From Mycolicibacterium neoaurum VKM Ac-1815D (GTDB lineage: Bacteria; Actinomycetota; Actinomycetes; Mycobacteriales; Mycobacteriaceae): a DNA stretch of 64,000 bases. Positions 38,088 to 48,226 of this stretch are shown here, piece by piece. Position numbers and translations under genes: made by a program. The stretch covers positions 2,418,001-2,482,000 of the forward strand of contig NC_023036.2 of NCBI RefSeq assembly GCF_000317305.3. Direction: 5' to 3'. The notes beneath the pieces were generated by a model, which made no database searches, had not been told where the DNA came from, and saw only the letters and a program-made list of their open reading frames with translations. Numbering within the stretch: position 1 is the first letter of the stretch; every line of letters begins with the position of its first letter.

Positions 38088-39191
38088 ATGTCCGGGCGGG
38101 ACCGACAGTGGTGGCAACAAAGCGATCAATTCCACTGGTTCAGCGCCTATCTGCAGGACCGTGACCTCGCGCTGCAGTGGCGGCTGGCCACCTTCACCTT
38201 CACGGTGCTGTTTGCTTCGGTACCGGTGCTGATGATGGGCAGCCCGCTCGGTCCCAGCGCGAACGCAACCCGCACGCTGGCCGTCCTGGTGTCGGTCCTG
38301 GCTGTCGCGGCGGGATCGGTGTGGCTGTTCGGCTGGCCCAGCCGTGGGCGCTCGTTGGCGTACCACGCGATCTGCAGCGGCTCCATCGCATTGGGCTGTC
38401 TGACGCTCTCCGGTCCCTATGGCGGTCTCATGGGTTGCGCGATGTTCGCCGCCATCGGCGGCATGCTCGCCTACTTCCACGCGCTCATCCATGTGTTGGC
38501 CAATTTCGTCGTCGCCGCCACGTGCGTGGCCGTCACGGCGTGGCGTCTACACGCTGATACCGGCGACACCGCTCTGGTCGTCGCATCGGTCCTGGTGGTA
38601 CTGGGCCTCAACCTCGGTGTGCCGTTCGGCATCCACGCGCTGGTGCATTCATTGCATTCCGATCTGAGGCTGGCCGACCACGACCCGTTGACGGGGCTGG
38701 CGAATCGACGATCGTTCTACAACGCGGTGCACGAACTCGTCCTGTCCCGCGCCGGTATATCCATCCCGTTCAACGTCACGATGATCGATATTGATGACTT
38801 CAAGAAACTGAACGACAGCCGGGGGCACGCTGCCGGCGACGCGGCGCTGGTTGGTATCGGTGCTGTGCTGCAACGGCTCTGCGCGCCGGGCGCCCTCGTG
38901 GGGCGCATCGGCGGTGAGGAGTTCGTGGTCGCCGACATCGCTCCGAAGGAGCAGCACGCGGCCGCGGCCGAGAGCATCCGGCACGGCATCTCGGCGCTGC
39001 CGGGGCAGCTCACCGCGAGCCTGGGCTGTTGCACCGCGACGTTGGCGGCCGATGCTGCGTTCCCGGCGTTCCTGGACGAGATGATCGCGATCGCCGATGC
39101 CGCGATGTATCGGTCGAAGCGGGCCGGAGGCGACCAGGTGCAGTACGTGGAACTGGCCGATGACGGTGACACTCTCTCCACCTCACCGTGA
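38088..39191 (+). CDS. Membrane-bound diguanylate cyclase (GGDEF)
   Basis: 367 residues from ATG 38088 (ATG 38052 is possible). Five or six hydrophobic helices fill residues about 35-200 without an obvious sensor fold. A GGDEF domain follows, opening DHDPLTGLANRRSFYNAVHE, with metal-binding MIDIDDFKKLND and active site RIGGEEFVVAD (GGEEF). It should condense two GTP into cyclic di-GMP. No EAL domain is attached and no c-di-GMP effector lies nearby. Confidence 0.9.
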   Translation: MSGRDRQWWQQSDQFHWFSAYLQDRDLALQWRLATFTFTVLFASVPVLMMGSPLGPSANATRTLAVLVSVLAVAAGSVWLFGWPSRGRSLAYHAICSGSIALGCLTLSGPYGGLMGCAMFAAIGGMLAYFHALIHVLANFVVAATCVAVTAWRLHADTGDTALVVASVLVVLGLNLGVPFGIHALVHSLHSDLRLADHDPLTGLANRRSFYNAVHELVLSRAGISIPFNVTMIDIDDFKKLNDSRGHAAGDAALVGIGAVLQRLCAPGALVGRIGGEEFVVADIAPKEQHAAAAESIRHGISALPGQLTASLGCCTATLAADAAFPAFLDEMIAIADAAMYRSKRAGGDQVQYVELADDGDTLSTSP

Positions 39192-39268
39192 CCTTAAGGA
39201 TCCCTTATTTTTCTTATTTTTGGTGTACGGTGATCGGAGAAGCCCAGGGACGGCGAAAGGATCCGAAC

Positions 39269-39868
39269 ATGCACGACACCCAGATTGCCTTGGTGACCGG
39301 CGCGTCCCGAGGTATCGGTGCCGAGGTCGCCCAGCAGTTGGCGCACCCGGGTACCCGTGTCATCAATGCTCCCGACATCGCCGACGAGACGGCCGCGGAG
39401 TCGGTGATCGCCGATATCCGGCATCGGTTCGGACGGCTGGACACCTTGATCCTGAACGCTCCCGGCGTCCTGGAACACGACGCCCGCGCAGCGATACGGG
39501 TCAACCGTGATGCTCAGCGTCGGATCGTGGAACTGGCCATGCCGCTGATGCCGATCGGTGGACGAGTCGTGTTCGTCACGAGCCACCAGGCGCACTTCTA
39601 TCCGCACAAGGCGGTCCCCAAGGGCTATGCCCCGATCGCGGCGAGCATGCGCGCGGGGGAGACGGCCATGTACGGCATGCGTTACGAATTCAACCGGCGC
39701 GGAATCCATTTCACCGTTGTCTCGGGCAACATGATCGACGGCGCGTACTTCGCGCCGCCGCCATCGGCCGACGGTTTTGCCGCTGCGGTCGCCGGTGCGG
39801 CGCAGTCGGAGTACCACCCCGGCATCGTCTACGTCGGCGGCGGTTCGCAGTACCTCTGCTCGGCCTAG
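39269..39868 (+). CDS. Short-chain dehydrogenase-like protein lacking the catalytic lysine
   Basis: 199 residues from ATG 39269, with AAAGGA upstream. The cofactor motif ALVTGASRGIGAEVAQQL is intact, but the protein is short. The active-site segment reads KGYAPIAASMRAGETAMYGM: neither YxxxK nor the Y...SK variant has its lysine, a methionine standing in. It may bind NAD(P) without normal catalysis or may be decaying. An AT-rich stretch upstream includes TACGGT as a possible -10 near 39227. Confidence 0.75.
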   Translation: MHDTQIALVTGASRGIGAEVAQQLAHPGTRVINAPDIADETAAESVIADIRHRFGRLDTLILNAPGVLEHDARAAIRVNRDAQRRIVELAMPLMPIGGRVVFVTSHQAHFYPHKAVPKGYAPIAASMRAGETAMYGMRYEFNRRGIHFTVVSGNMIDGAYFAPPPSADGFAAAVAGAAQSEYHPGIVYVGGGSQYLCSA

Positions 39869-39985
39869 GGTCGGTGCGGATCTGCGGTGTCCGGACCATT
39901 CGTGGTACGTCGAGAATGATCATCGAATCTGGCCGAAACCAGCCTGGCTGGCGGGCGGCCAACCGGAACCTGGTCGCTTTGCTCG

Positions 39986-40362
39986 TCATTGAGGCCATTC
40001 CGCAATCCGTATTGCGTTTGTTTTCGGAAGGATCTGGCTGATGTGCCGACCATAGTCGGTAGGCTCCCAGTCGGCGTCAAGATTGTCACTGATCTCGTCA
40101 CGGAGAGTATTGATGATTTCGGCTGCGTCGCTACTGGAAAATGGAAGATTTTTACGGATCAGAGTTGACAATGGCGCATATCTTCGCCTCGAACGTGCGC
40201 AATGCCAGGTCGCGATCGGGTTCTCCTAAAAATCGAAAATCGCTATCCACCAGATCCTCCTGTACCCGCGGAGTTGTTCGCCGACCCGTCACAACCTTGC
40301 CTTGCTCGTTGGCGATGAGCGCTAGCTCACCCGTTCCGGTTGATCAACGAGACTCTCCGCAT
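39986..40362 (-). pseudogene. Decayed gene with two frameshifts (possible orphan immunity gene)
   Basis: Reading leftward from ATG 40362, MRRVSLINRNG runs to a stop. An adjacent frame continues GELALIANEQGKVVTGRRTT...FRFLGEPDRDLALRTFEAKI to a TAA at 40154-40152. A third frame then gives TLIRKNLPFSSSDAAEIINT...DADWEPTDYGRHISQILPKT to the end at 39986. All three look protein-like and would make one protein of about 120 residues if two single-base shifts were repaired. The last part alone (TTG 40171 to 39986, 61 residues) could be a small intact gene. It is AT-richer than the flanks and lies directly downstream of the toxin-immunity pair. Confidence 0.45.
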
Positions 40363-40553
40363 CTAATTTGGTTGTTCGAAGCTTTCGCGGATTTCCGATT
40401 CGGCCCTATACCACCAACGCGTCTGGCGATCTGGTCTCCGCCGTGCTCTGTGTAGCCCATGACAATCTTCGTCACCGTGGCGTGGATCGCGCAGTTCGCC
40501 AGCACCTTAAGGCAGGCCATCGACGTCCGATTGAGAGACACCTAACCGGCTGC
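40363..40553 (-). other. Spacer with traces of a lost coding region
   Basis: Between the immunity gene stop and the decayed gene, the minus strand contains a coding-like stretch ending RWWYRAESEIRESFEQPN and a TAG at 40365-40363. It has no open frame back to a start; TAA interrupts it near 40510. It may be the end of an older toxin tip or immunity gene. No promoter or RNA structure was recognised. Confidence 0.3.
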
Positions 40554-40955
40554 TCACGGGCGAGGTGTGTTATCTCGGCCCTCGATCTTGGCGTTCCACA
40601 CAGACAGCTCGCCGCCTGCCAAACAGACGATGATCAGTCCCGCGGGCCCTGTGACGGTCCAGGCCTCATACTCCGGATCGGCTTCAACCGACAGTGAAAC
40701 GCTGTTCTCGAAATGGACCTCCAATGTACCTTTATCGCTAATTTCCGCTTCGATAATGCGCTGTCCTACAAGTTTGATCAACGGCTCGAAGTTTGGGGCC
40801 GCGTCATCTTCAGGCGAAAGCTTGATTACTGAACCAGGTGAAACAATCTCGAACGGCGATTCGATTCGAATGAAATAGTCGTCTGATAGCTGTAGCCCTA
40901 CGGTGTACTCGACGTTCGCGGCTGCAAGCGTCTTGCCGGCCAAGTTGATATTCAT
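40554..40955 (-). CDS. DUF6188-type immunity protein
   Basis: 133 residues from ATG 40955, chosen because it overlaps the toxin stop (ATGA) and has AAAGGA about 8 bases upstream; ATG 40964 lacks that spacing. The opening MNINLAGKTLAAANVEYTVG and closing PEYEAWTVTGPAGLIIVCLA with GGELSVW match DUF6188 proteins as I know them, small actinobacterial proteins often found downstream of polymorphic toxins. It is acidic and has no signal or membrane segment, fitting a cytoplasmic antitoxin that binds the toxin tip. GC content is visibly lower than in neighbouring core genes. Confidence 0.75.
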   Translation of the reverse strand: MNINLAGKTLAAANVEYTVGLQLSDDYFIRIESPFEIVSPGSVIKLSPEDDAAPNFEPLIKLVGQRIIEAEISDKGTLEVHFENSVSLSVEADPEYEAWTVTGPAGLIIVCLAGGELSVWNAKIEGRDNTPRP

Positions 40956-42217
40956 CGAGGCCATCCTTTCGGAATCGGGTATGAACCATCAGGGTTTCGA
41001 GGAATATGAGTTTCAGCCCGTGGCCCAGGCTTTCCGTCGAGATTTATCGGCTGATTGTGCTCGTTGGTGAACTTCACGTACCCGTTCGGATACCGAGGGT
41101 CCGCGCCCGGTTCCATGATACGTACGGAATTTGAGTCGCCGGGCGAATTTGGTTTCTGGTAGACGGTGCCGGGGCCTCTGTCGGCAGGGCGTGCTGGCCA
41201 ACCAGGTTGTACACCCGGTGGCGAGACAGGGGGCGGGACGTTTGGCTCATCCTTCTTGCCTTTCCGGCCGAGATTCTTGATGCGCTCCAGCTGCTTGCGG
41301 ACCTTCGCGATGTCCGCAACCTTCTGCACGCCTTTGTTGATGTTCTTGGACAGCTTCCATGACGCGATGGCGAGGCCGATGGTGCGGGCGAACTTGGTGA
41401 TGGAGTTCGCGGCTTTGGCGGTGGCTGCCACCGCACCAAATCCGGCTGACACCACCGATGCCGCTATGCCGATCAGGACGGTCGTCGCGAGTTCCTCGGC
41501 CAGGTCCTCGAGGATGCCCTCCAGATTGTTGCGGAGCTCGCCGAGTGCGGTCTTGTAATCGGCGCAGGACTTCGACAATTCGGCGCACCCGTCGAGGATT
41601 GCGCTGGTCGCATCCTTCAATTCTCGTAGATCGCGCGCGATGAATTCGACCTCTGGCGTTTTTGTGTCGGCGAATCGCTGTGCGTTAACCTCCAGCGCCT
41701 CGACCACCGTCGTGGTTTGGTACACCGTGGCGAGCCGATCCCAGGCCTGGGCAGCCTTGTCGAGCTTGTCGGTGTTGCCGTCAGGGACGGGGACACCTAT
41801 CTGGTCGACCAAACCCATCAGATTGTCGAGAAGGCCTTCGCCGGGCCCGCCGGCCGACGGCGGCACGCTCAGGATTCCGGCGACGCTGGTCGGCTCGGGT
41901 GGCTTTACCGGTGGGGCTCCCGCCCCGGGCGTCGCATTGTGCTCCGCCATGGCGTGGTTGTGGCCCGCCTGAATGACGACGCCGCCATAGTTCTCCATGG
42001 CCACGGTCAGGTCGTTGACCGCGCCCAATACCTCGCCCACTCGCGAGTCGTAGGACTCGGCCCACGCTGTGCCAGCATCGTCGCTACCGGCCATCTCCCC
42101 GGTCTCAGCCAGGATCCGAACGTTCACATTGAATGCGTCATACATGTCGCCGGCGAGTTCGTAGAGACGCTTTCCAACGGCGTAGAACGTCTCTGGATCG
42201 ACGTCTCGGGTCGTCAC
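40952..42217 (-). CDS. ESX-associated polymorphic toxin (CpnT-like architecture, different tip)
   Basis: 421 residues from a GTG overlapping the EsxE-like stop (GTGA). Residues 1-95 resemble an ESX substrate helical hairpin (AGSDDAGTAWAESYDSRVGE). A Pro-rich linker (97-125) leads to a helical region (125-240), then a hydrophobic stretch (246-287, TTVLIGIAASVVSAGFGAVA), a basic patch, a proline linker (327-347) and a 73-residue C-terminal tip (349-421). The tip ends with ETHIPRNPDGSYPIPKGWPR, a pattern I associate with polymorphic toxin tips; its activity is unknown. Gene order matches EsxF-EsxE-CpnT-IFT, though CpnT (846 aa, NADase tip) is twice as long. Confidence 0.8.
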   Translation of the reverse strand: MTTRDVDPETFYAVGKRLYELAGDMYDAFNVNVRILAETGEMAGSDDAGTAWAESYDSRVGEVLGAVNDLTVAMENYGGVVIQAGHNHAMAEHNATPGAGAPPVKPPEPTSVAGILSVPPSAGGPGEGLLDNLMGLVDQIGVPVPDGNTDKLDKAAQAWDRLATVYQTTTVVEALEVNAQRFADTKTPEVEFIARDLRELKDATSAILDGCAELSKSCADYKTALGELRNNLEGILEDLAEELATTVLIGIAASVVSAGFGAVAATAKAANSITKFARTIGLAIASWKLSKNINKGVQKVADIAKVRKQLERIKNLGRKGKKDEPNVPPPVSPPGVQPGWPARPADRGPGTVYQKPNSPGDSNSVRIMEPGADPRYPNGYVKFTNEHNQPINLDGKPGPRAETHIPRNPDGSYPIPKGWPR

Positions 42218-42498
42218 GACAGCATTTCGACGTTGAGGCGTGCGGCTTCGGTGTAATGGTGATGAGCTTTGTGGGCAGCAGCCCGCAATTCAGTTACCGC
42301 TTCCCGCATATCTTTTGCCGCGGCCATCCATTCATCATGTTGTGAACGGTGTGCCGTGGCCGCATCCCCCGACCAACTGCTGTGTAGTTGGCCAACTTGG
42401 CTGTCGGCGCGAGCAGCGATCGTCTCCGCACGCTCACTGAAAGTCTGCAGTTTGCCCACGAATGCGAGTAGTTCATCGAGTTCCACCTGATAGCGCAT
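42214..42498 (-). CDS. WXG100 protein, EsxE-like
   Basis: 94 residues. The WxG turn is SWSGDAA (residues 42-44), between two helices. The ending HKAHHHYTEAARLNVEMLS resembles the end of M. tuberculosis EsxE (Rv3904c), as I recall it. WXG100 proteins are secreted as helical-hairpin heterodimers by type VII systems; its partner is the gene just upstream. Its ATG directly follows the partner stop, and its stop overlaps the toxin start. Confidence 0.85.
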   Translation of the reverse strand: MRYQVELDELLAFVGKLQTFSERAETIAARADSQVGQLHSSWSGDAATAHRSQHDEWMAAAKDMREAVTELRAAAHKAHHHYTEAARLNVEMLS

Positions 42499-42813
42499 CT
42501 ACAGCCCCATTCGACTGACGGTGTCTTCAAGTCTGGCCGCCGCACTGGTGTCCTGCTCCTGATAGCGAGCGGCCGCTTCAGCCAGGCGTCGCGCGGAATT
42601 GTCGAGCGATTCCACCAAGTCGTGCGCGCCCTCACGCCATTCGTCGAACAGCGGCGCGTACGCGGATGCGGCCGTCCCGGTCCAGCTGTGGGTCAGGTTT
42701 CTCCACTCGTGCGCCAAGCGTGTGAGCTCCTCGCGCAGCTCTTGTGCGTCGTTGCTCAATGCGCGGGACGCGTTGAACGCCGCGTCCGCATCCACTGTCA
42801 GCTGATCGGCCAT
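42499..42813 (-). CDS. WXG100 protein, EsxF-like, with type VII export signal
   Basis: 104 residues. The WxG turn is SWTGTAASAYAPL (44-46), and YQEQD (84-88) fits the YxxxD/E general type VII secretion motif; EsxF of M. tuberculosis carries YQHNE at the same place. A GGGGGGAG ribosome-binding site precedes the ATG, so this is the first and best-translated gene of the toxin operon. It should pair with the 94-residue protein and direct export of the complex, probably through an ESX machine encoded elsewhere. Confidence 0.87.
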   Translation of the reverse strand: MADQLTVDADAAFNASRALSNDAQELREELTRLAHEWRNLTHSWTGTAASAYAPLFDEWREGAHDLVESLDNSARRLAEAAARYQEQDTSAAARLEDTVSRMGL

Positions 42814-42855
42814 GACTCCCCCCGGAGATCAGGTTCGCATTCGTAAACGTGCTCG

Positions 42856-42861
42856 AGCCTA
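42856..42861 (-). promoter_or_regulatory. -10 element of the ESX-toxin operon
   Basis: TAGGCT on the minus strand lies about 43 bp before the first ATG, giving a leader long enough to include the strong ribosome-binding site. No clear -35 or operator was seen in the 92-bp gap. Confidence 0.4.
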
Positions 42862-42905
42862 AGTCACCTGACTCGGCGGTGCCGACGCCAATTGTCTGCT
42901 CGTCC

Positions 42906-44473
<1,568 letters not shown>

Positions 44474-44477
<4 letters not shown>

Positions 44478-46183
44478 ACACTGTCGCCGGCGAACCGGCT
44501 CCCACGACTCAGCCCACGCTGAACGCGCCGGGGCCGTTGGCGCCGGGTGGGCTGCGCATCACGGCGCTGGGCGGCATCGGCGAAATCGGCCGCAACATGA
44601 CCGTTTTCGAGCATCTCGGTCGATTGCTCATCATCGACTGCGGTGTGCTGTTCCCCAACCACGACGAGCCCGGCGTCGACCTGATCCTGCCGGATCTTCG
44701 CCACGTCGAGAATCGCCTCGACGATGTCGAGGCGCTGGTGCTCACACACGCCCATGAGGATCACATCGGCGCGATCCCGCACCTGCTGAAGTTGCGCGGA
44801 GATATCCCGGTCGTCGGCTCGAAGTTCACGCTGGCATTGGTGGTCGAGAAGTGCCGCGAGCATCGCATCAAGCCCAAGATCATCGAAGTCGCCGAGGGGC
44901 AGCGCAGCACCCACGGGGTGTTCGAATGTCAGTACTTCGCGGTCAACCACTCGATCCCTGATGCGCTTGCCATCGCCGTGCACACCGGCGCGGGCACCAT
45001 CCTGCACACCGGCGATATCAAACTCGACCAGCTCCCGCCGGACGGGCGGCCCACCGATCTGCCCGGCATGTCGCGGCTCGGGGATGCCGGTGTGGATCTG
45101 TTCTTGTGTGACTCGACCAATGCCGAGCATCCCGGAGTGAGCCCGTCCGAGAGTGAGGTCGGCCCCACCCTGCACCGGCTGATCCGCGGCGCCGATGGCC
45201 GCGTGATCGTGGCCTGCTTCGCCTCCAACGTCGATCGTGTCCAGCAGATCATCGACGCCGCAGTCGCGTTGGGCCGGCGGGTGTCCTTCGTGGGGCGCTC
45301 CATGGTGCGCAACATGGGCATCGCCCGCGAGCTCGGCTTCCTGCGGGTGGCCGATGAGGACATCCTCGATATCGCGGCCGCCGAGATGATGCCGCCCGAA
45401 CGGGTCGTGCTCATCACCACCGGCACCCAGGGTGAGCCGATGGCCGCGCTGTCGCGGATGTCGCGCGGCGAGCACCGCAGTATCACCCTGACCGCCGGTG
45501 ACCTGGTCATCCTGTCCTCGTCGCTGATCCCCGGCAACGAGGAGGCGGTGTTCGGTGTCATCGATGCGCTGGCCAAGGTCGGGACCCGAGTGGTCACCAA
45601 TGCGCAAGCGCGGGTACATGTTTCGGGGCACGCCTACGCCGGTGAACTCCTGTTCCTCTACAACGGTGTGCGTCCGCGCAATGTGATGCCGGTGCACGGC
45701 ACGTGGCGGCACCTGCGGGCCAATGCTTCGTTGGCGGTGAGCACCGGCGTGCCGCCCGAGAACGTCATGTTGGCCGAGAACGGGGTGAGTGTCGACCTGG
45801 TCAACGGAGTCGCCTCCATCGCGGGCGCGGTGCCGGTGGGCAAGCGGTTCGTCGACGGTCTGGTCACCGGTGACGTGGGGGAGTCGACCCTCGGCGAAAG
45901 GTTGACCCTGTCAGCGGGTTTCGTCGCCGTCACGGTGGTGGTGCATCGTGGCACCGGGCGAGCGGCAGGACCCGCGCACCTGCACTCGCGGGGTTTCTCC
46001 GAGGATCCCAAGGCGCTCGATCCGGTCGCCGAGAAGGTGGCCCAGGAGCTGGAGCGGCTCGCCGGTGATCAGGTGACCGATCCCGTTCGCATCGCACAAG
46101 CGGTGCGGCGCACCGTCGGCAAGTGGGTGGGGGAGACCTACCGGCGCCAGCCGATGATCGTGCCGACCGTCATCGAGATCTAG
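44474..46183 (+). CDS. rnj: Ribonuclease J
   Basis: 569 residues from ATG 44474. The metallo-beta-lactamase motif LTHAHEDHIGAIPH (HxHxDH) and beta-CASP motifs (LCDSTNAEHPGV, ISGxH-type VSGHAYAGEL) are intact. It is a 5'-3' exo- and endoribonuclease in rRNA maturation and mRNA decay. It corresponds to Rv2752c. Its stop shares CTAG with the convergent methyltransferase gene stop. Confidence 0.95.
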
Positions 46184-47049
46184 TCGCTACGCACGGCCAG
46201 CGCCGTCCATTCGATCGGCGATGCGCTCAGGGGCCGACCGGTGGGACGGATGTAGATGTCGCGGTAGTAACTCGGACCGGCCTGCTCGATCAGCCGCCAA
46301 CCGTAGCCGCGCAGCATCTCCTCCAGGTGTTCGGGGGAGAAACCGGATTTCCACAACCGTGGCACGAACCGGCGATACACCGCGTCGCTCTCATATCTCT
46401 CGGTGCCGTCGACGAAATCGGCGCGGACGTAGGTGAAGACCAGTCTGCTGCCGGCGGTCGCTTGGCGGAGTTGTTCGAACAGGTCGTGCACCGCAGCTGG
46501 GGTCAGATACTGGGTGAGCCCTTCGGCGATGTAGAGGGTGCGGCCGGTATCGCGAAAACCGTTGGTGTGCAGCGCGTTCATCAACGGCTCACGTTCGAGG
46601 TCCATGCCGACGAGGTGCACCGAGTCGGGCACCGCGCCGAGCGCGCGGACGACAGTTGTTCTCTTGCGGTCGATGATCGTCTGCTGATCGACCTCGAACA
46701 CCGGAAGATCGCTGTAGCGGGCGATCCGATAGGGCCGGGTGTCCAGACCGGATCCGAGGATGACGACGGCGTCGGTCTCGCTGGCCGGATCGGACACCTT
46801 GTCATCGATATAGCGCTTGCGACAGGCGATCCCGGCCCAAAGCCCCGGTCCGGACCGGTCCGAGGCCGCGATCAGGGCACGGCGCAGCCAACCCGCGCGT
46901 GCCATTCCGGCCAGGGTCCGAGTGCCCCGCGGCAGGAAGGAAGCCGCCAGATCATCGTCAATCAGCCGGTGTTGCGGCGGCTCCAGCGCTTCGATGGCCG
47001 ACAGCAACATCGGTCCGATCGCGGTGCGGGCGGCCGGATTCGACGGCAC
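46180..47049 (-). CDS. SAM-dependent methyltransferase (LCMT-like, UPF0677 type)
   Basis: 289 residues from a GTG overlapping the SDR stop by one base (TAGTG). AVVILGSGLDTRPYRIARYS is the SAM loop and FEVDQQTIIDRKR the following motif; TLYIAEGLTQYLTPAAVHDL is also typical of the family. The methyl acceptor is unknown. It matches Rv2751 in size and neighbours and is last in the SulP-monooxygenase-SDR group. Confidence 0.9.
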   Translation of the reverse strand: MPSNPAARTAIGPMLLSAIEALEPPQHRLIDDDLAASFLPRGTRTLAGMARAGWLRRALIAASDRSGPGLWAGIACRKRYIDDKVSDPASETDAVVILGSGLDTRPYRIARYSDLPVFEVDQQTIIDRKRTTVVRALGAVPDSVHLVGMDLEREPLMNALHTNGFRDTGRTLYIAEGLTQYLTPAAVHDLFEQLRQATAGSRLVFTYVRADFVDGTERYESDAVYRRFVPRLWKSGFSPEHLEEMLRGYGWRLIEQAGPSYYRDIYIRPTGRPLSASPIEWTALAVRSD

Positions 47050-47867
47050 TAGCGCTTGTTCACGAATCCGGCGTCCAGCGGCAGCGTGACACCGGTGACG
47101 TACCGGGCGGCATCCGATACCAGCCAGAGCACCGCATTGGCGATGTCGTCGACGTCGAGGGTCTGCACCGGCAGGGCGTTGGACATATCCGGTCCGCGCT
47201 GCTCCTGCAGGGCCATGCCCTGCAACCAACCGCGGATGAAGTCGTTGTCGATCATGGGAGTGTCGACACCGGCCGGATGGATGGAGTTGACCCGGATATT
47301 GAACTGCGCCAGCACGTTCGCATACACCCGCATCAATCCGACGATGCCGTGCTTGGCGGCGGCGTAGCCGATGGATCCGGCCAGCGGCGAGCCGATGCCG
47401 ACCAACCCCGCCACCGAGGACGTCAGCACGATCGACCCGCCGTTGCCGAATTTGACCATGGGCTTCATTGCCACGTCGACGGTGTTGTACACCCCGGTGA
47501 GGTTCACGTCGATCACGTCCTGCCAGGCGTCCTCGCCGGACATGGGGGCGATGCCCGCGTTGGCGATGACGATGTCGAGTCGGTCGCCGAGCGCTTCGGT
47601 GCCGGCCCGCAATGCCGACTTCACCGCGTCTCGATCCCGCACATCGGCTTCGGCGGCGTAGATCCGCGCGCCCGCCTCCTCGACGAGCTTGACCGTCGCG
47701 GCCAGGTCGTCGGGGGTGGCCATCGGATAAGGCACCGAGGCGATCTGATCGCACAGGTCCACCGCGATGATGTCGGCGCCCTCACCGGCGAGCTTGACCG
47801 CGTGCGCCCGGCCCTGGCCGCGCGCGGCGCCGGTGATGAAGGCGACCTTTCCCGATAGTGATCCCAT
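47049..47867 (-). CDS. Mycofactocin-coupled SDR family oxidoreductase
   Basis: 272 residues. The cofactor site is [16 protein letters not shown], with an insertion ([20 protein letters not shown]) typical of mycofactocin-associated SDRs that hold NAD tightly; the catalytic pair is in [12 protein letters not shown] (YxxxK). It probably oxidises an alcohol with electrons passed to mycofactocin. The C-terminus DAGFVNKR is characteristic. It corresponds to Rv2750. Confidence 0.92.
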   Translation of the reverse strand: MGSLSGKVAFITGAARGQGRAHAVKLAGEGADIIAVDLCDQIASVPYPMATPDDLAATVKLVEEAGARIYAAEADVRDRDAVKSALRAGTEALGDRLDIVIANAGIAPMSGEDAWQDVIDVNLTGVYNTVDVAMKPMVKFGNGGSIVLTSSVAGLVGIGSPLAGSIGYAAAKHGIVGLMRVYANVLAQFNIRVNSIHPAGVDTPMIDNDFIRGWLQGMALQEQRGPDMSNALPVQTLDVDDIANAVLWLVSDAARYVTGVTLPLDAGFVNKR

Positions 47868-47875
47868 CAGGGCAC

Positions 47876-48190
47876 CTAACCGCGCAGCTGTCCCTTGGCG
47901 GGATCACCGGCAACGATCGGTGTCAGCATCTTGATGTCCGGTGCGCCGGCGAGGTGGTCACCGATCGCCCCGAACAGCTTCCCGATCGCCGGCGCGGTGC
48001 CGTGCTTCTGCAATGCGTCGGCGTCGGCCCACTGTTCGACGAAGACGAAGGTCCCATCGGCTTCGTGCAGCGAGTACAGCTCGCAGCCCGGTTCCTCGTG
48101 CACCTCGGCAATGGCCTCGGTGCATGCCGCGCGAACGGTATCCACGGATTCGGGTTTGGCGGTCATGGTGGCGACGACGACAACGGGCAT
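47876..48190 (-). CDS. Antibiotic-biosynthesis monooxygenase-domain protein
   Basis: 104 residues from ATG 48190, with GAGGAG upstream; this matches my recollection of Rv2749 in length. [20 protein letters not shown] and [20 protein letters not shown] are the ferredoxin-like ABM fold, which forms dimers acting on quinones or in haem chemistry. It is 8 bp from the SDR and may act on the same substrate. Confidence 0.87.
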   Translation of the reverse strand: MPVVVVATMTAKPESVDTVRAACTEAIAEVHEEPGCELYSLHEADGTFVFVEQWADADALQKHGTAPAIGKLFGAIGDHLAGAPDIKMLTPIVAGDPAKGQLRG

Positions 48191-48226
48191 GGTGCTCCTC
48201 AACTCCGAGTGGCTTGCCGACCTACC

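Noticed and set aside
40952..42217. Naming the toxin cpnT
   Set aside because: The length and tip differ from CpnT; only the operon layout and partners agree, so a gene symbol would mislead.
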